64,000 nt of DNA from Tritrichomonas musculus. Taxonomy: Eukaryota; Parabasalia; Tritrichomonadida; Tritrichomonadidae. Below, piece after piece: positions 48,645-58,087 of this stretch (position 1 is the stretch's first letter; each line of letters opens with the position of its first letter). A program made the position numbers and the translations under genes. The DNA lies in NCBI GenBank assembly GCA_039105265.1, contig JAPFFF010000023.1, forward strand, positions 1,488,001-1,552,000, in the 5' to 3' direction. The notes below the pieces were generated by a model that was not told the DNA's origin, searched no databases, and saw only the letters and a program-made list of their open reading frames with translations.

Positions 48645-51638
48645 CTAACACAATTGAAGAAATGTTGAATTTCGAGCAATTTCATTAAGCCTATTTTGAA
48701 CATTAGTGATTTTTTCTTTATCACCACCTGTTGTTTCTATAATTATCTGTATTCTAGATTCTTGAGCTCGAAGCATTTGGAATGCAAATTTCAAAACTGC
48801 TGAAAAAGAATTATTTTCTATTCCTATTTCGCATATTGAATTTTCATTTAAAGAAATAATTCTAATCAAGCATGCAAAAAGATCATCAAAGTAAATTGAC
48901 ATTTTTGAGAAATTTGGAATGCATGGTAATTTAGCTAAGTACTGTAATATTTCGGAGTTGTTTTGAAAATATTCCGAAGGTGGCAAAAATGTAAATAATT
49001 TAGGGAAAAATAATTCATATGGAATATTGATGTTAGGTAAAACTACAACCACCTTTAAGATAAACAGAATTGATTCAAGAATGGTTTCGTTAAAGTATTT
49101 TGTTTTCAAATCCGGATTTGAAGTGTTGTTAAAAATTTCTCTTATATAAGGATAAAATTGAGACATTATTTGGTCATTGAATTCAAACGAGAAATTGATT
49201 AGTAAGGAGAGAAGTCGAATTGGTGATGGTTTAATCGAAAAATTTGTACAGTATTGCAAAGAATTGAATGATATTGTCATTATTTCGTTGATGATTAATG
49301 TGTTATCTTGATTAGTTATATTTTGGATTAAGTAATTGCAAAAAATTGAAACAATTCCACTAAAGTCATCAGCAGATAGTGAATTTGATTTGTTTTTGAC
49401 AATTTGAACAAATTGATCTATTGGAAAAATAGTAAATTTACTTGACATTATATCAAGTAAGGATATCACTTGTGTGTTGCCTTCCTGTAGAGTTTGGAGT
49501 AACTTCAAATAAATATTTATGAAAAAATCATCTGGATAAGTGATGTTAATATCTAAGTTAAACAAATTTGTATAAAAAGTTTGAGATAAATTAATGTTAG
49601 TATCAAAAATTGACATGAAAAAATTGCTAAACGATGAAACAACTTCTGGTTCAATATTAAATAAAAATTTGCATACGAGTAAAATTGTTTTCATCCCATA
49701 TTCCGGATTATCAATGTTTGATACTAAATGTCTGCATAAAGAAGGAGTCAATGTCGGCAAAAAACCAACAAAAAAAGCTTTTTCTTTTGACATACTCTCA
49801 TTTTTGAAGAAATATTTTACAAATTTCCTGATAAATGTCAAACAGTTAAGTTGAACATCAGAAAATGTAATCCCACTATCGTCTATGCCTGTATATAAGC
49901 AATGCAAATCATCCGCGTTTAAATATTTTGCAATAATTTCAAAAATTCTTTTCAAAATATTTACATCATCCAAATTTTGGGATAAAATCAATCGTTGAAA
50001 AGAATATAGAGCTGATTCAATATGCTGCCTGTCTTGAGTATCTTCAATCCAAGCTAATAATAAAGAATAGAAAGAATTCATCAACTCTGTAAAATATTCG
50101 CTATAATGATAAATGCAAACAGATATCGATTCAATTGCAGCAGCCTGACAAAGGACGCATTGAGGATTGAATGACTTTGAGCATTCAAGTAAAAGTGGCA
50201 CAAAAGTAGGCCATTTGAAACGAACACTTTCTTTATTAAAACATTCGATTAAACCTGCAAAGCACAAAACAATTTTGTCTCTAACAAAAAGGCATTGCTC
50301 ATTATTAAAAAGTGCTAAAAGCATTGAAAAAACAGTATCTTCCATTTCACAAGGAATTAACTTATTAAATAATAATTTCGTAATTAGTAGAAGAATGATA
50401 CTTTGAAGTTCAAAATGATTTGATGATTGTGCACAATTATTAAAAGTGGTAAAAATTATTTTTGGCATTACTTCTTCATTCAAAAGATCAAAATCTAAGT
50501 TATAAAGAATTGAAAAAGCAATTTCCAAAATAGAATGATTCTTAATTTCACAGCTTGATAAAACATATGAAACTAAAATATTCACTTTGTCTGATATTAG
50601 ATATGGTAAAACATAAGAAATTGCGGATAGTGAAGCAAAAACTAGATTTGGTGAGCTTGTTTGTAAATTTCGAATAAAAATATCTTCAAAATCATCGATT
50701 TCTAAAAAAAATTTCAAAAATTCAAATGAAATTGATGAAGCTCCATTTTCAATATAGCAATAATTATCAAATAATGAGGATGAGCATTCAATTCCTAATT
50801 GAAGAATATTTTCAAATAAATCTGGAACAATACCCTTTTCTAAAATTGAATTGAGTACATTAAATATGGAAACTTTATTTTGATTATTAATTCGTTCATC
50901 TTTTGACAAATCAATTAGCAATGTTAATAAATCTGATACATTATTAATTTCAATGGACTTGATAGATTGTTCAAGTTGAATTGCAATTTGAAATGAATCA
51001 GAATTGTTAATAATTAAATATTCTTTATACAAATTTAAAAATTTCAGATAAAAATCAGGAAATGAATGAGCTAATCGTTCTGAAATTGGTGTAAAATGAG
51101 AAATCGATGAGAAAAGCTCAAGTGCAGCACGGCAGTTAGTTTGTTTATCCAACGAATTTGTTATTAAAAAATTGCACATTTCGATATACTTTTCTAATGA
51201 TTGTCTATAGGTAATTTCTGGTATTTTTGATAAGATAATCATCGCCATTTGAAGTGATTTATCTGATTTTGAATCAATTAAAATTTGAATAAAATCAAAA
51301 ATTTCTGGCCACTGTGGAAAAATAATGGATGATGCTTCAATAATAATTTTAAGTGCATCAAAATTTTGTTCAGACTGATATAATGAAATAAAAGATTGCT
51401 TCAATATCATAATATCAGAATCAGTAAGTAAATTAAAAACATTTTTTAAAGTTGTTTTTATAGCGCATGCAGACATGATTCGAATTTCCTTGCTAGTATT
51501 AAGTTGAAATAATGAAAAAAGGGAAGGTAACGTGTTAACATTTAAATATAATGAAGCTAATTCATTATTTATAGATTCTATCCTGTCATGTGGATTTTGA
51601 AGTAGATTTGAAAAAAGATAAATCAATCTCTCTTCCAT
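48645..51638 (-). CDS. Importin-beta-like karyopherin (HEAT-repeat protein)
   Basis: A 997-residue all-alpha protein with HEAT-like repeats throughout. The first 100 residues match the N-terminal pattern of importin-beta family proteins (MEERLIYLFSNLLQNPHDRI, then LFQLNTSKEIRIMSACAIKT). The length fits IPO4/IPO5-type receptors that carry cargo such as histones or ribosomal proteins into the nucleus under Ran control. Acidic loops are modest. The start is an ATG 89 bp from the divergent coiled-coil gene, so the two probably share a short promoter region. The specific import receptor cannot be named. Confidence 0.72.
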   Translation of the reverse strand: MEERLIYLFSNLLQNPHDRIESINNELASLYLNVNTLPSLFSLFQLNTSKEIRIMSACAIKTTLKNVFNLLTDSDIMILKQSFISLYQSEQNFDALKIIIEASSIIFPQWPEIFDFIQILIDSKSDKSLQMAMIILSKIPEITYRQSLEKYIEMCNFLITNSLDKQTNCRAALELFSSISHFTPISERLAHSFPDFYLKFLNLYKEYLIINNSDSFQIAIQLEQSIKSIEINNVSDLLTLLIDLSKDERINNQNKVSIFNVLNSILEKGIVPDLFENILQLGIECSSSLFDNYCYIENGASSISFEFLKFFLEIDDFEDIFIRNLQTSSPNLVFASLSAISYVLPYLISDKVNILVSYVLSSCEIKNHSILEIAFSILYNLDFDLLNEEVMPKIIFTTFNNCAQSSNHFELQSIILLLITKLLFNKLIPCEMEDTVFSMLLALFNNEQCLFVRDKIVLCFAGLIECFNKESVRFKWPTFVPLLLECSKSFNPQCVLCQAAAIESISVCIYHYSEYFTELMNSFYSLLLAWIEDTQDRQHIESALYSFQRLILSQNLDDVNILKRIFEIIAKYLNADDLHCLYTGIDDSGITFSDVQLNCLTFIRKFVKYFFKNESMSKEKAFFVGFLPTLTPSLCRHLVSNIDNPEYGMKTILLVCKFLFNIEPEVVSSFSNFFMSIFDTNINLSQTFYTNLFNLDINITYPDDFFINIYLKLLQTLQEGNTQVISLLDIMSSKFTIFPIDQFVQIVKNKSNSLSADDFSGIVSIFCNYLIQNITNQDNTLIINEIMTISFNSLQYCTNFSIKPSPIRLLSLLINFSFEFNDQIMSQFYPYIREIFNNTSNPDLKTKYFNETILESILFILKVVVVLPNINIPYELFFPKLFTFLPPSEYFQNNSEILQYLAKLPCIPNFSKMSIYFDDLFACLIRIISLNENSICEIGIENNSFSAVLKFAFQMLRAQESRIQIIIETTGGDKEKITNVQNRLNEIARNSTFLQLC

Positions 51639-51727
51639 TTATTCATTCATTTAAATATTTAAAAAGTTTTCTTCAGAAAAATTTTCAAATAAAAATTAAA
51701 CGTTCAAAATTTTAGGATTTATAGTTT
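51639..51727. promoter_or_regulatory. Short divergent promoter region
   Basis: Only 89 bp separate the start codons of the karyopherin gene (minus) and the coiled-coil gene (plus), so both promoters must lie in or near it. No certain initiator was identified. Confidence 0.5.
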
Positions 51728-52801
51728 ATGAACGAGTTTTCATTTACAGATAATGATGCTCAAATTTCTTCAAGTTGTTCTTTGTCAGATGAAGATATTT
51801 CGCTTCCTCCAGAACTTTTAGAAAGAGAAAAGCAATTAATGGAAAAAAATCAACAACTTGAGCAGCGAGTAAAAGATATATTAAAGCAATCTGTTGATTC
51901 TGAAGAGCCTATATCCAAAAAAGTGCGAGCAAAAAAGCAAGGTAAACCTCTTTCAACAATGACATCAGGTTTATCAACTGATAACGGTAATTTTTTTATT
52001 TCTGATAATACTGATAATAACAATAATAATGATAACAATGATAATTTTGTTATAGATGATGATAATGTTAGCAATAATAACAATATTAATTTAAATAATA
52101 ATAATAACCAAATCCTACCAAAAGCCAGGCCATCACCAACCAATAATAATATTATAGAAGTTGAAGTTCCTATTAATGTTGAGCCTGTTCCTGAAGTTAG
52201 ATACGACCCAGTCCCTGAGTTGAGATCAGCATTTCATAAAATTGCTGAGGAAATTCAAAGTCTAAACAGTCAAATCGCAGAAATTGAATCAAATAAATCC
52301 AAATGTGAAGTTGTCATATCTAAGCTTCAGGGAGAACTTAAAAAATCGCAAATCGAAAACGATCGAGCTTATCACGAATCACAAGAACTAATTGCACAAA
52401 TTGATGCAAATAGAGAAAAAGTTCAAAAGCTTAAATCTGATATAAATTCGGCAAGACTAACTAAAATTGATCATGTACAACGACAAAATGAAGCTAAGCA
52501 AAAGCAAGCTGTACTCGAAAAAAAGATTCGAAGGCAAAAGATTGCTGCTGAAAGGCTTCAATCGCAAATTAACTCAATGCAAACCACAGAAATGAGAGCG
52601 GCTAAAATTGGATGTGACAAAGCAAAGCTTCAAGCACAAATTGATCAAGAAAAAAAAGCTGTCCGTCAATTGAAGCTTCTCCTCGCTGAAATTCAACGTG
52701 CTTCTTCTCATGAAGAAAAAATATTCGATCATCTTCAATCAGCTAAAAATATTCCTCTAACATCAGAAACTGTAGAGCGGGCTCTTTCACAATTATTGTA
52801 A
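51728..52801 (+). CDS. Coiled-coil protein, unrecognised
   Basis: A 357-residue protein with an acidic Ser-rich start, a Glu/Gln-rich helix (about 34-60, LLEREKQLMEKNQQLEQRV), an Asn/Asp-rich disordered segment (about 85-140) and a long coiled coil (about 165-340). The end is short and hydrophilic. The layout suggests a structural or centrosomal-type protein, but no family is recognised. Confidence 0.85.
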   Translation: MNEFSFTDNDAQISSSCSLSDEDISLPPELLEREKQLMEKNQQLEQRVKDILKQSVDSEEPISKKVRAKKQGKPLSTMTSGLSTDNGNFFISDNTDNNNNNDNNDNFVIDDDNVSNNNNINLNNNNNQILPKARPSPTNNNIIEVEVPINVEPVPEVRYDPVPELRSAFHKIAEEIQSLNSQIAEIESNKSKCEVVISKLQGELKKSQIENDRAYHESQELIAQIDANREKVQKLKSDINSARLTKIDHVQRQNEAKQKQAVLEKKIRRQKIAAERLQSQINSMQTTEMRAAKIGCDKAKLQAQIDQEKKAVRQLKLLLAEIQRASSHEEKIFDHLQSAKNIPLTSETVERALSQLL

Positions 52802-53254
52802 TAAAATATATATGTTTAATAAATATGTAAACTTGCAACAAGTAATTTTTTTTTTTGTGAGTGCATATATTGAAAAAGTTATTCATTTTCTTATAATTGC
52901 AAGACGAAATGAATAAGGACATACCTGGAGCAAATGTTATTCATTAAGGAATAGGGGTACAGCATATGTATTAATATTCACATTATATTGTTTGTTGATT
53001 ATCTAGGTCCAGTGACTTCTTAATAAATAGTTCCAGGTCCTGGTACCTTAATGGAATTACTCTATGGATATGTTTACTTTCTCCCATCACCACTCATTTA
53101 TAATTCTTTAAACAATTCTGTATGAATAGCTCATTATACTTCATTAACTTATAATTAATCGATCTATTTGGCATGCTACTGAATATCAAAGCAACGGTTG
53201 AATTTAATAGCTGCAAGTTCAGAAATGAATACAGTTGCAAATGGTGAAATAGCA

Positions 53255-53568
53255 TGTAACATAGTTTCAAAAACTTGCGGATTATTCAAAGGAGTTTTTT
53301 CGTTGCATTCAATATTTTATGAGCCACATTTTTAGCACTAATGAGTCCTTGATGAACTTCATTCATAAGTTTATTAGATCTACTTATATACAGAACTAAT
53401 GAGTCCGTGTGAAATCTGAATATTTAAATCATAAGGGGCTGCATGATAGATTTATAATCAATATATCCACAAATGAATCGGAATTTGAAGCGTAAAACAC
53501 AGATATATTTATGATTTATAAACATGAGATTTAAAAGTTTCATTTCAAGTTTTTGAAACTATGTTACA
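53255..53568. repeat. 23-bp perfect inverted repeat in decayed DNA
   Basis: The 23-bp sequence at 53255-53277 is the exact reverse complement of 53546-53568 (core AACATAGTTTCAAAAACTT). Between and around them lie two direct copies of ACTAATGAGTCC (near 53338 and 53396) and two of CCGTGTGAAATCT (near 53406 and 53582). The repeats point to rearrangement within an old element. Confidence 0.6.
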
Positions 53569-53922
53569 TAATATTGAAGCATCCGTGTGAAATCTTCTAT
53601 ACAGAATTGGTTATAATAAATAATATCAGTATATAATCATTTTTACATTGAGATGAACGAATTGCAAAGTATATAGCTTTTTAATAAAAGTTAGTTTAAT
53701 GTGTCTAGCCTTAGTAAGTAATTGTCATAACTATGAGTTCCCAATCTTTAATAATAGTAATCCAGCATCAAGCAAGAGTATTGTATTTTATCGATACATA
53801 GCATTTTGATATTACTCTACTTTACTAGCAATATCTGCAATTATATCTTCGATATCCAATAAGGAATGCTAAGATATAATTCTAGCCATTTCGTCATTAG
53901 TTTCAACTATCTTAGATAATAC

Positions 53923-54664
53923 ATGTTTCACTTTGGACTTGTAGTTTCAGGGTGGACAGTTAATCGGTGTCGTAATGAAATTGAATTACAATACCTACCT
54001 CCAATTCGTTCTGCATATATTTCTGGAGAAGCTGCTGTAAAAAGGCAATTTTGGACCAAATTCTATCTTGACAACTACACCCATTTTCGGAAACTAGCTT
54101 TCAGTGATGAAAGCTGGTTCCAATTGGATTGGAACAACCGATGGGTGTGGTTTGATAAGAACAGCAAAACAGATGCTATGTACTCAAAATCCCAGCAACA
54201 CCTCCCTAAAGTGATGGTTTGGATGGCCATTGGCTGGAATTTTAAGTCTGAACTGATAATTCTTGATCATAGTGTTAATTCGGCATACTAGAAAGTTCAT
54301 TCATAGAAACGCAGATCGGTGCTTGGGTGTTAACCTGTAGTTTTTTCAATAGGACAACGCCCCAGCTCACCGATTTCTGGAAACACTTGCCGTACAGAAA
54401 CATCTTGGTGTAAATTGCTTGAAAACTGGCCTCCATATTGCCCAGATTTGAATATTATTGAAGTTGTATGGGCTATTATGAAGGCTAGAGTTGAAAAAAG
54501 GAATTCAAAAACATTAGATCAATTGAATAAAATACAGATAGAGGTTTGGAATGATTTATCATTGGCCAACGATAAGTGGTCTTGTATCTAGTATGGAATA
54601 GCGACTTCAAATTGTAAACAGTAATCCAAGTAAATCAATTTGGCAATTACGAAAAAGAATTTAA
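53923..54664 (+). pseudogene. Tc1/mariner-type transposase, truncated and frameshifted
   Basis: The frame 53923-54291 encodes the middle of a Tc1-like transposase: EAAVKRQFWTKFYLD, the first catalytic Asp in FSDESWFQLDWNNRWVWF, and the strand KVMVWMAIGWNF. Downstream in other frames are DNAPAHRF (second Asp, near 54353) and NWPPYCPDLNIIEVVW (Glu near 54460), so the triad is DD-about-35-E, a Tc1-like spacing. The N-terminal helix-turn-helix region is missing and at least one frameshift and several stops follow 54291. It is a plain DNA transposon, dead. Confidence 0.85.
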
Positions 54665-54778
54665 TTTTCAAAAATATGAATAAACACATCCATTAGAAAT
54701 ATCTTATAAATTTTTTGCAACTAAAAGAATTCAAAAAGTCAAAAATAAAACTTTTTCAATTTTTTTTTTCTTTCTAAT

Positions 54779-54882
54779 GTAAAGTGTGTCCACTATTAGG
54801 AAAGATAAAATTGTGAAAACTCATTCAATATTTCTATGAGCTTATTCAAAAAATACTTTCTTAATTGTGGACGCACTTTACG
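54779..54882. mobile_element. 104-bp MITE with Tc1-like ends
   Basis: GTAAAGTGTGTCCAC at 54779-54793 and GTGGACGCACTTTAC at 54868-54882 are inverted repeats with 14 of 15 matches. TA dinucleotides at both outer ends fit a TA target duplication. The inside is AT-rich and non-coding. It lies just downstream of the Tc1-like transposase fossil, whose right end it may include. Confidence 0.7.
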
Positions 54883-54899
54883 TGTCTTGAACTATATAT

Positions 54900-57110
54900 T
54901 TCTCCATATCCAGAATGATTTACCTGCTCCTATCTTATTTATAAGGAAATAGATGCTTCTTGATGATAAAATAGATACTGAGATATTTTATTAATGCTAT
55001 CTCTATGTAACGTTGATTCTAACGTAATGTATCTTTTATCAACTCCTCCACTTTCTTGATTTCACACATTTCTTGTGAGTTATATGAATTTCATATTTGA
55101 TCTGGGAAACTCCTCATGCATATTTTCACATTTTATTGTATTTTTTATGAATAAGCTATCAGGCATTATATAGTAATCGAGTATATATTCTTATTTTTAC
55201 AATACAATCGAATCTCTTTAATTATACATCGTTTTCCAGACTTAAGAGATGTTGCTAATGGAACTTTCTTAACGAATTTCATAAGTTTATATTGTAGCTC
55301 TGTATCTACCAATCAATTGCTAGAGCGAATTAAGGATTGATTATTGTCTTTGGGATCGACGATGTATGATTCTTTAGATAGATTCACAATTTTTTATTTA
55401 ATGGATTGGAAATGAGAATTAATCTAACAGAATCATCCTTTTCGAACTAATAAGGATTCTTCTCACTTCTCATCTTATTGATGTACTCTACTTCATCTTT
55501 TTTAGTAAATTCATTCTGTGATTTATACTAAAAAGAATTGTAGAGAATACTAATATAGGAGTTCACTTTATCTAATATATTAGTGTCAGGTTCATCAGAT
55601 TTTTTATGAAGTATCATCTTCATATATCTATTTATGATACCTAGTTTGTTATGATCATCATCTAATGTTGTAGTGTATATAATATCATGTTCTCAAATGA
55701 AATCAAGTACGGATTTCAATAAATATGCCTTATCCTAATCTGAAGATATAGACTTACATTAAGGTTCTACTTCATTGAACTCATTTAACTATCTCAATAC
55801 TTCTTTAGTTCCCTTGCCCTATATCTCATACGCATATTATAATGCATTATTATATTAATCATTATTATTTGGAGTAGCCAAATAATCACTGTTGTTATTA
55901 ATGTTATATTTCGCAACAATTAATTGATTTATTTGCTTGTAACTATTAATGAAATGTCAAAATCTTCATTAGTGATATAGATATGTATATCGTATCCAAT
56001 ATTCTCATTAAATTGCAAATAACATAAAGTCATAATCATCACAAAGATAATTTAATTGATTCAATTTATCTGCAACTACTGGATAATCGTTTTTATAGAA
56101 ATTAAAATCTCGTCATGAATATAAATTATATGATAATCGTCTTTTTTTCATAACACATCCAAAAAAATGAATTCGAATAACATTTCATGTATTATCTTCA
56201 TCAGTTGTTATGCTAATGGGAATACGAAATACATGAATGTCATCTGGATTCATATTTGATAAACGAATCTCTTTTTATTTATTAATCACTTCACTATTAT
56301 TACATTCACTATTATTCAATTCAATATTAATAATTCTATTTCATTAGGTATCCCAACATATATATCTCATTATATTTTAAAACCGATTATATTATATTTA
56401 TTTGCTGAGTATAATCAAAACAAAAATAGTATTTATGATAGATATTTTGAGAACTTTCATTGATTAATTGTTTTATGATTATATTTCCCAGATGATCAAT
56501 ATAAAATAACTCTTAAATCAAACATGTAAATTACTTTACTCTCATTGATACTTAAATGGAACGTTTCTTTTTATGTATATAATATAAAACTAAGAATTTT
56601 ATGTTTACACTATATTTTGAGATGTATTCTATTTTGGAGTCTATTGAAAAAGAATAATGTTATATGTTTACTCTAAATGTCATCTAAAACTTCATCTATT
56701 GATGAATTTAAAATAGTTTCTAATGATTAATACACTTGATCTTCAAAATGTACATCCTTTCTGTAACTAATTTAACTAAATAAAATTGGCTTTAAATTGT
56801 TCATCACCAATCGAATTAAGTTATTGATTATCTCTATCTTCAAGTCAATAAAATTGATATCGTATATATTGAGATCCTTATCGATATCATCTGAGTCTAA
56901 GTACTCAGGAGGATGAGGAGATCATAGACAAACTGAATATTGTTGATGCTATTTTTATAGTCATAGAATTCATCAGTGACTGATTCAATATCTAATCTAT
57001 CGATAAATTTCAAATCAGCTTGTGATCTGTTATTGGCAATAAAAAAGGACACAGCATTTATGTTAATGCAATCAAATGATTGGATATCTAATTTAATTTC
57101 TGTAAACATA
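54900..57110 (-). mobile_element. Maverick (Polinton) fossil with c-integrase remnant
   Basis: A minus-strand remnant of a Maverick/Polinton, an element family very abundant in trichomonads. The part at about 55320-55800 resembles the retroviral-type c-integrase core: an open stretch contains DDDHNKLGIINRYMK, like the integrase helix region, next to a segment like the core's acidic strand. Upstream on the same strand is a second decayed frame with a 70-codon open start (57109-56897) that I cannot assign. The copy is heavily broken, with well over ten breaks, and no terminal repeats or polymerase were found. It is old and partial. Confidence 0.55.
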
Positions 57111-58087
57111 TTATTTTAATGAGTAAAAGATAAAAAAATATTTTAAAATATATTTGGAGTTATTTGTTAGGATATTATTTTAGAGAACTTGTATATAAAT
57201 GACTCATCAGCTCACTGCATTTAGAACTATCTTTTAAAAACTCATTCCTGAAGCTCTGGGAAGTTCTTATGTTCTTTTCGTGCTCTATCTTGCACTGGAT
57301 GCTCAACTGATTGTGTAAATATAGTGGAAATTGTGAAACTGGTTAAGTTTTGTCAACAGTTTATTAAAATCATTCATCAGTTAAGCTTACAGGAGATACA
57401 TGAAAAGATTTGTTATGTGCTTTCATGAATTCGGAAAATATATAGGTATGAATGCGACAAGTATTCATATTTGCTACAAAAACAAAATGTTGATACTGTG
57501 TATCTTTCTTCTTCGTTGCCCACCATACCTTATCTGCTAACATTATTTGTGCTGTATGAAAAAAGGAACTTTTGCTGTAATGAACTTTTCATTTTATTTC
57601 ATATATTTTTGTATTATAGACAAATTAGAACTAAACTCTAGCTTTTGTCTATAAAATATCAAGATTCTCCAGATTGTTTATACCACTTGAGCATACAAGT
57701 ATGGAAAAACTCTAGTTTTTGTAATAATACTAGAACACTTTCGAATAGATATGAGGAATTAGTAGGTATATTAGAAAATGATATATCCAAATAATTCAAA
57801 AAAGAAAAATTACAACCAACAGCTATAAAAGCATTAGTGTCAACTTAAAACACAGTTGCAACACAGATAATGATAGAAAATTCACATGTTTTAACTGAAA
57901 TGATTGCCATGGTTTTGTAATTCAATCTCTGCGATAACCAGGGATGCTTCTTTATTGATTTCTTTGCTAGATGGAAATAATAAACACATTTCATAAAACA
58001 CAAATAACATTATTTTATCAGAAAATTTTTGATGTGAAAAAAATTTTTTGATGTAAAAAAAGATATAAAATTTCTTTTTTTTTATTT

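Larger units (their letters stand above)
52802..58087. other. Graveyard of decayed mobile elements
   Basis: About 5.3 kb with no intact host gene. The composition is less AT-extreme than ordinary intergenic DNA here because it is old coding sequence. It holds decayed, unassigned coding DNA at about 52900-53910, a Tc1-like transposase fossil at 53923-54664, a small MITE at 54779-54882, and a Maverick (Polinton) remnant at about 54900-57110. A stretch at about 57110-58060 looks like further decayed coding DNA but is not assigned. Confidence 0.7.

Noticed and set aside
53330-53425. Two ACTAATGAGTCC motifs like a hammerhead ribozyme core
   Set aside because: Both read CTAATGA instead of the required CTGATGA, and the stem II and GAAA parts do not line up. 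They are better seen as short repeats in decayed DNA.
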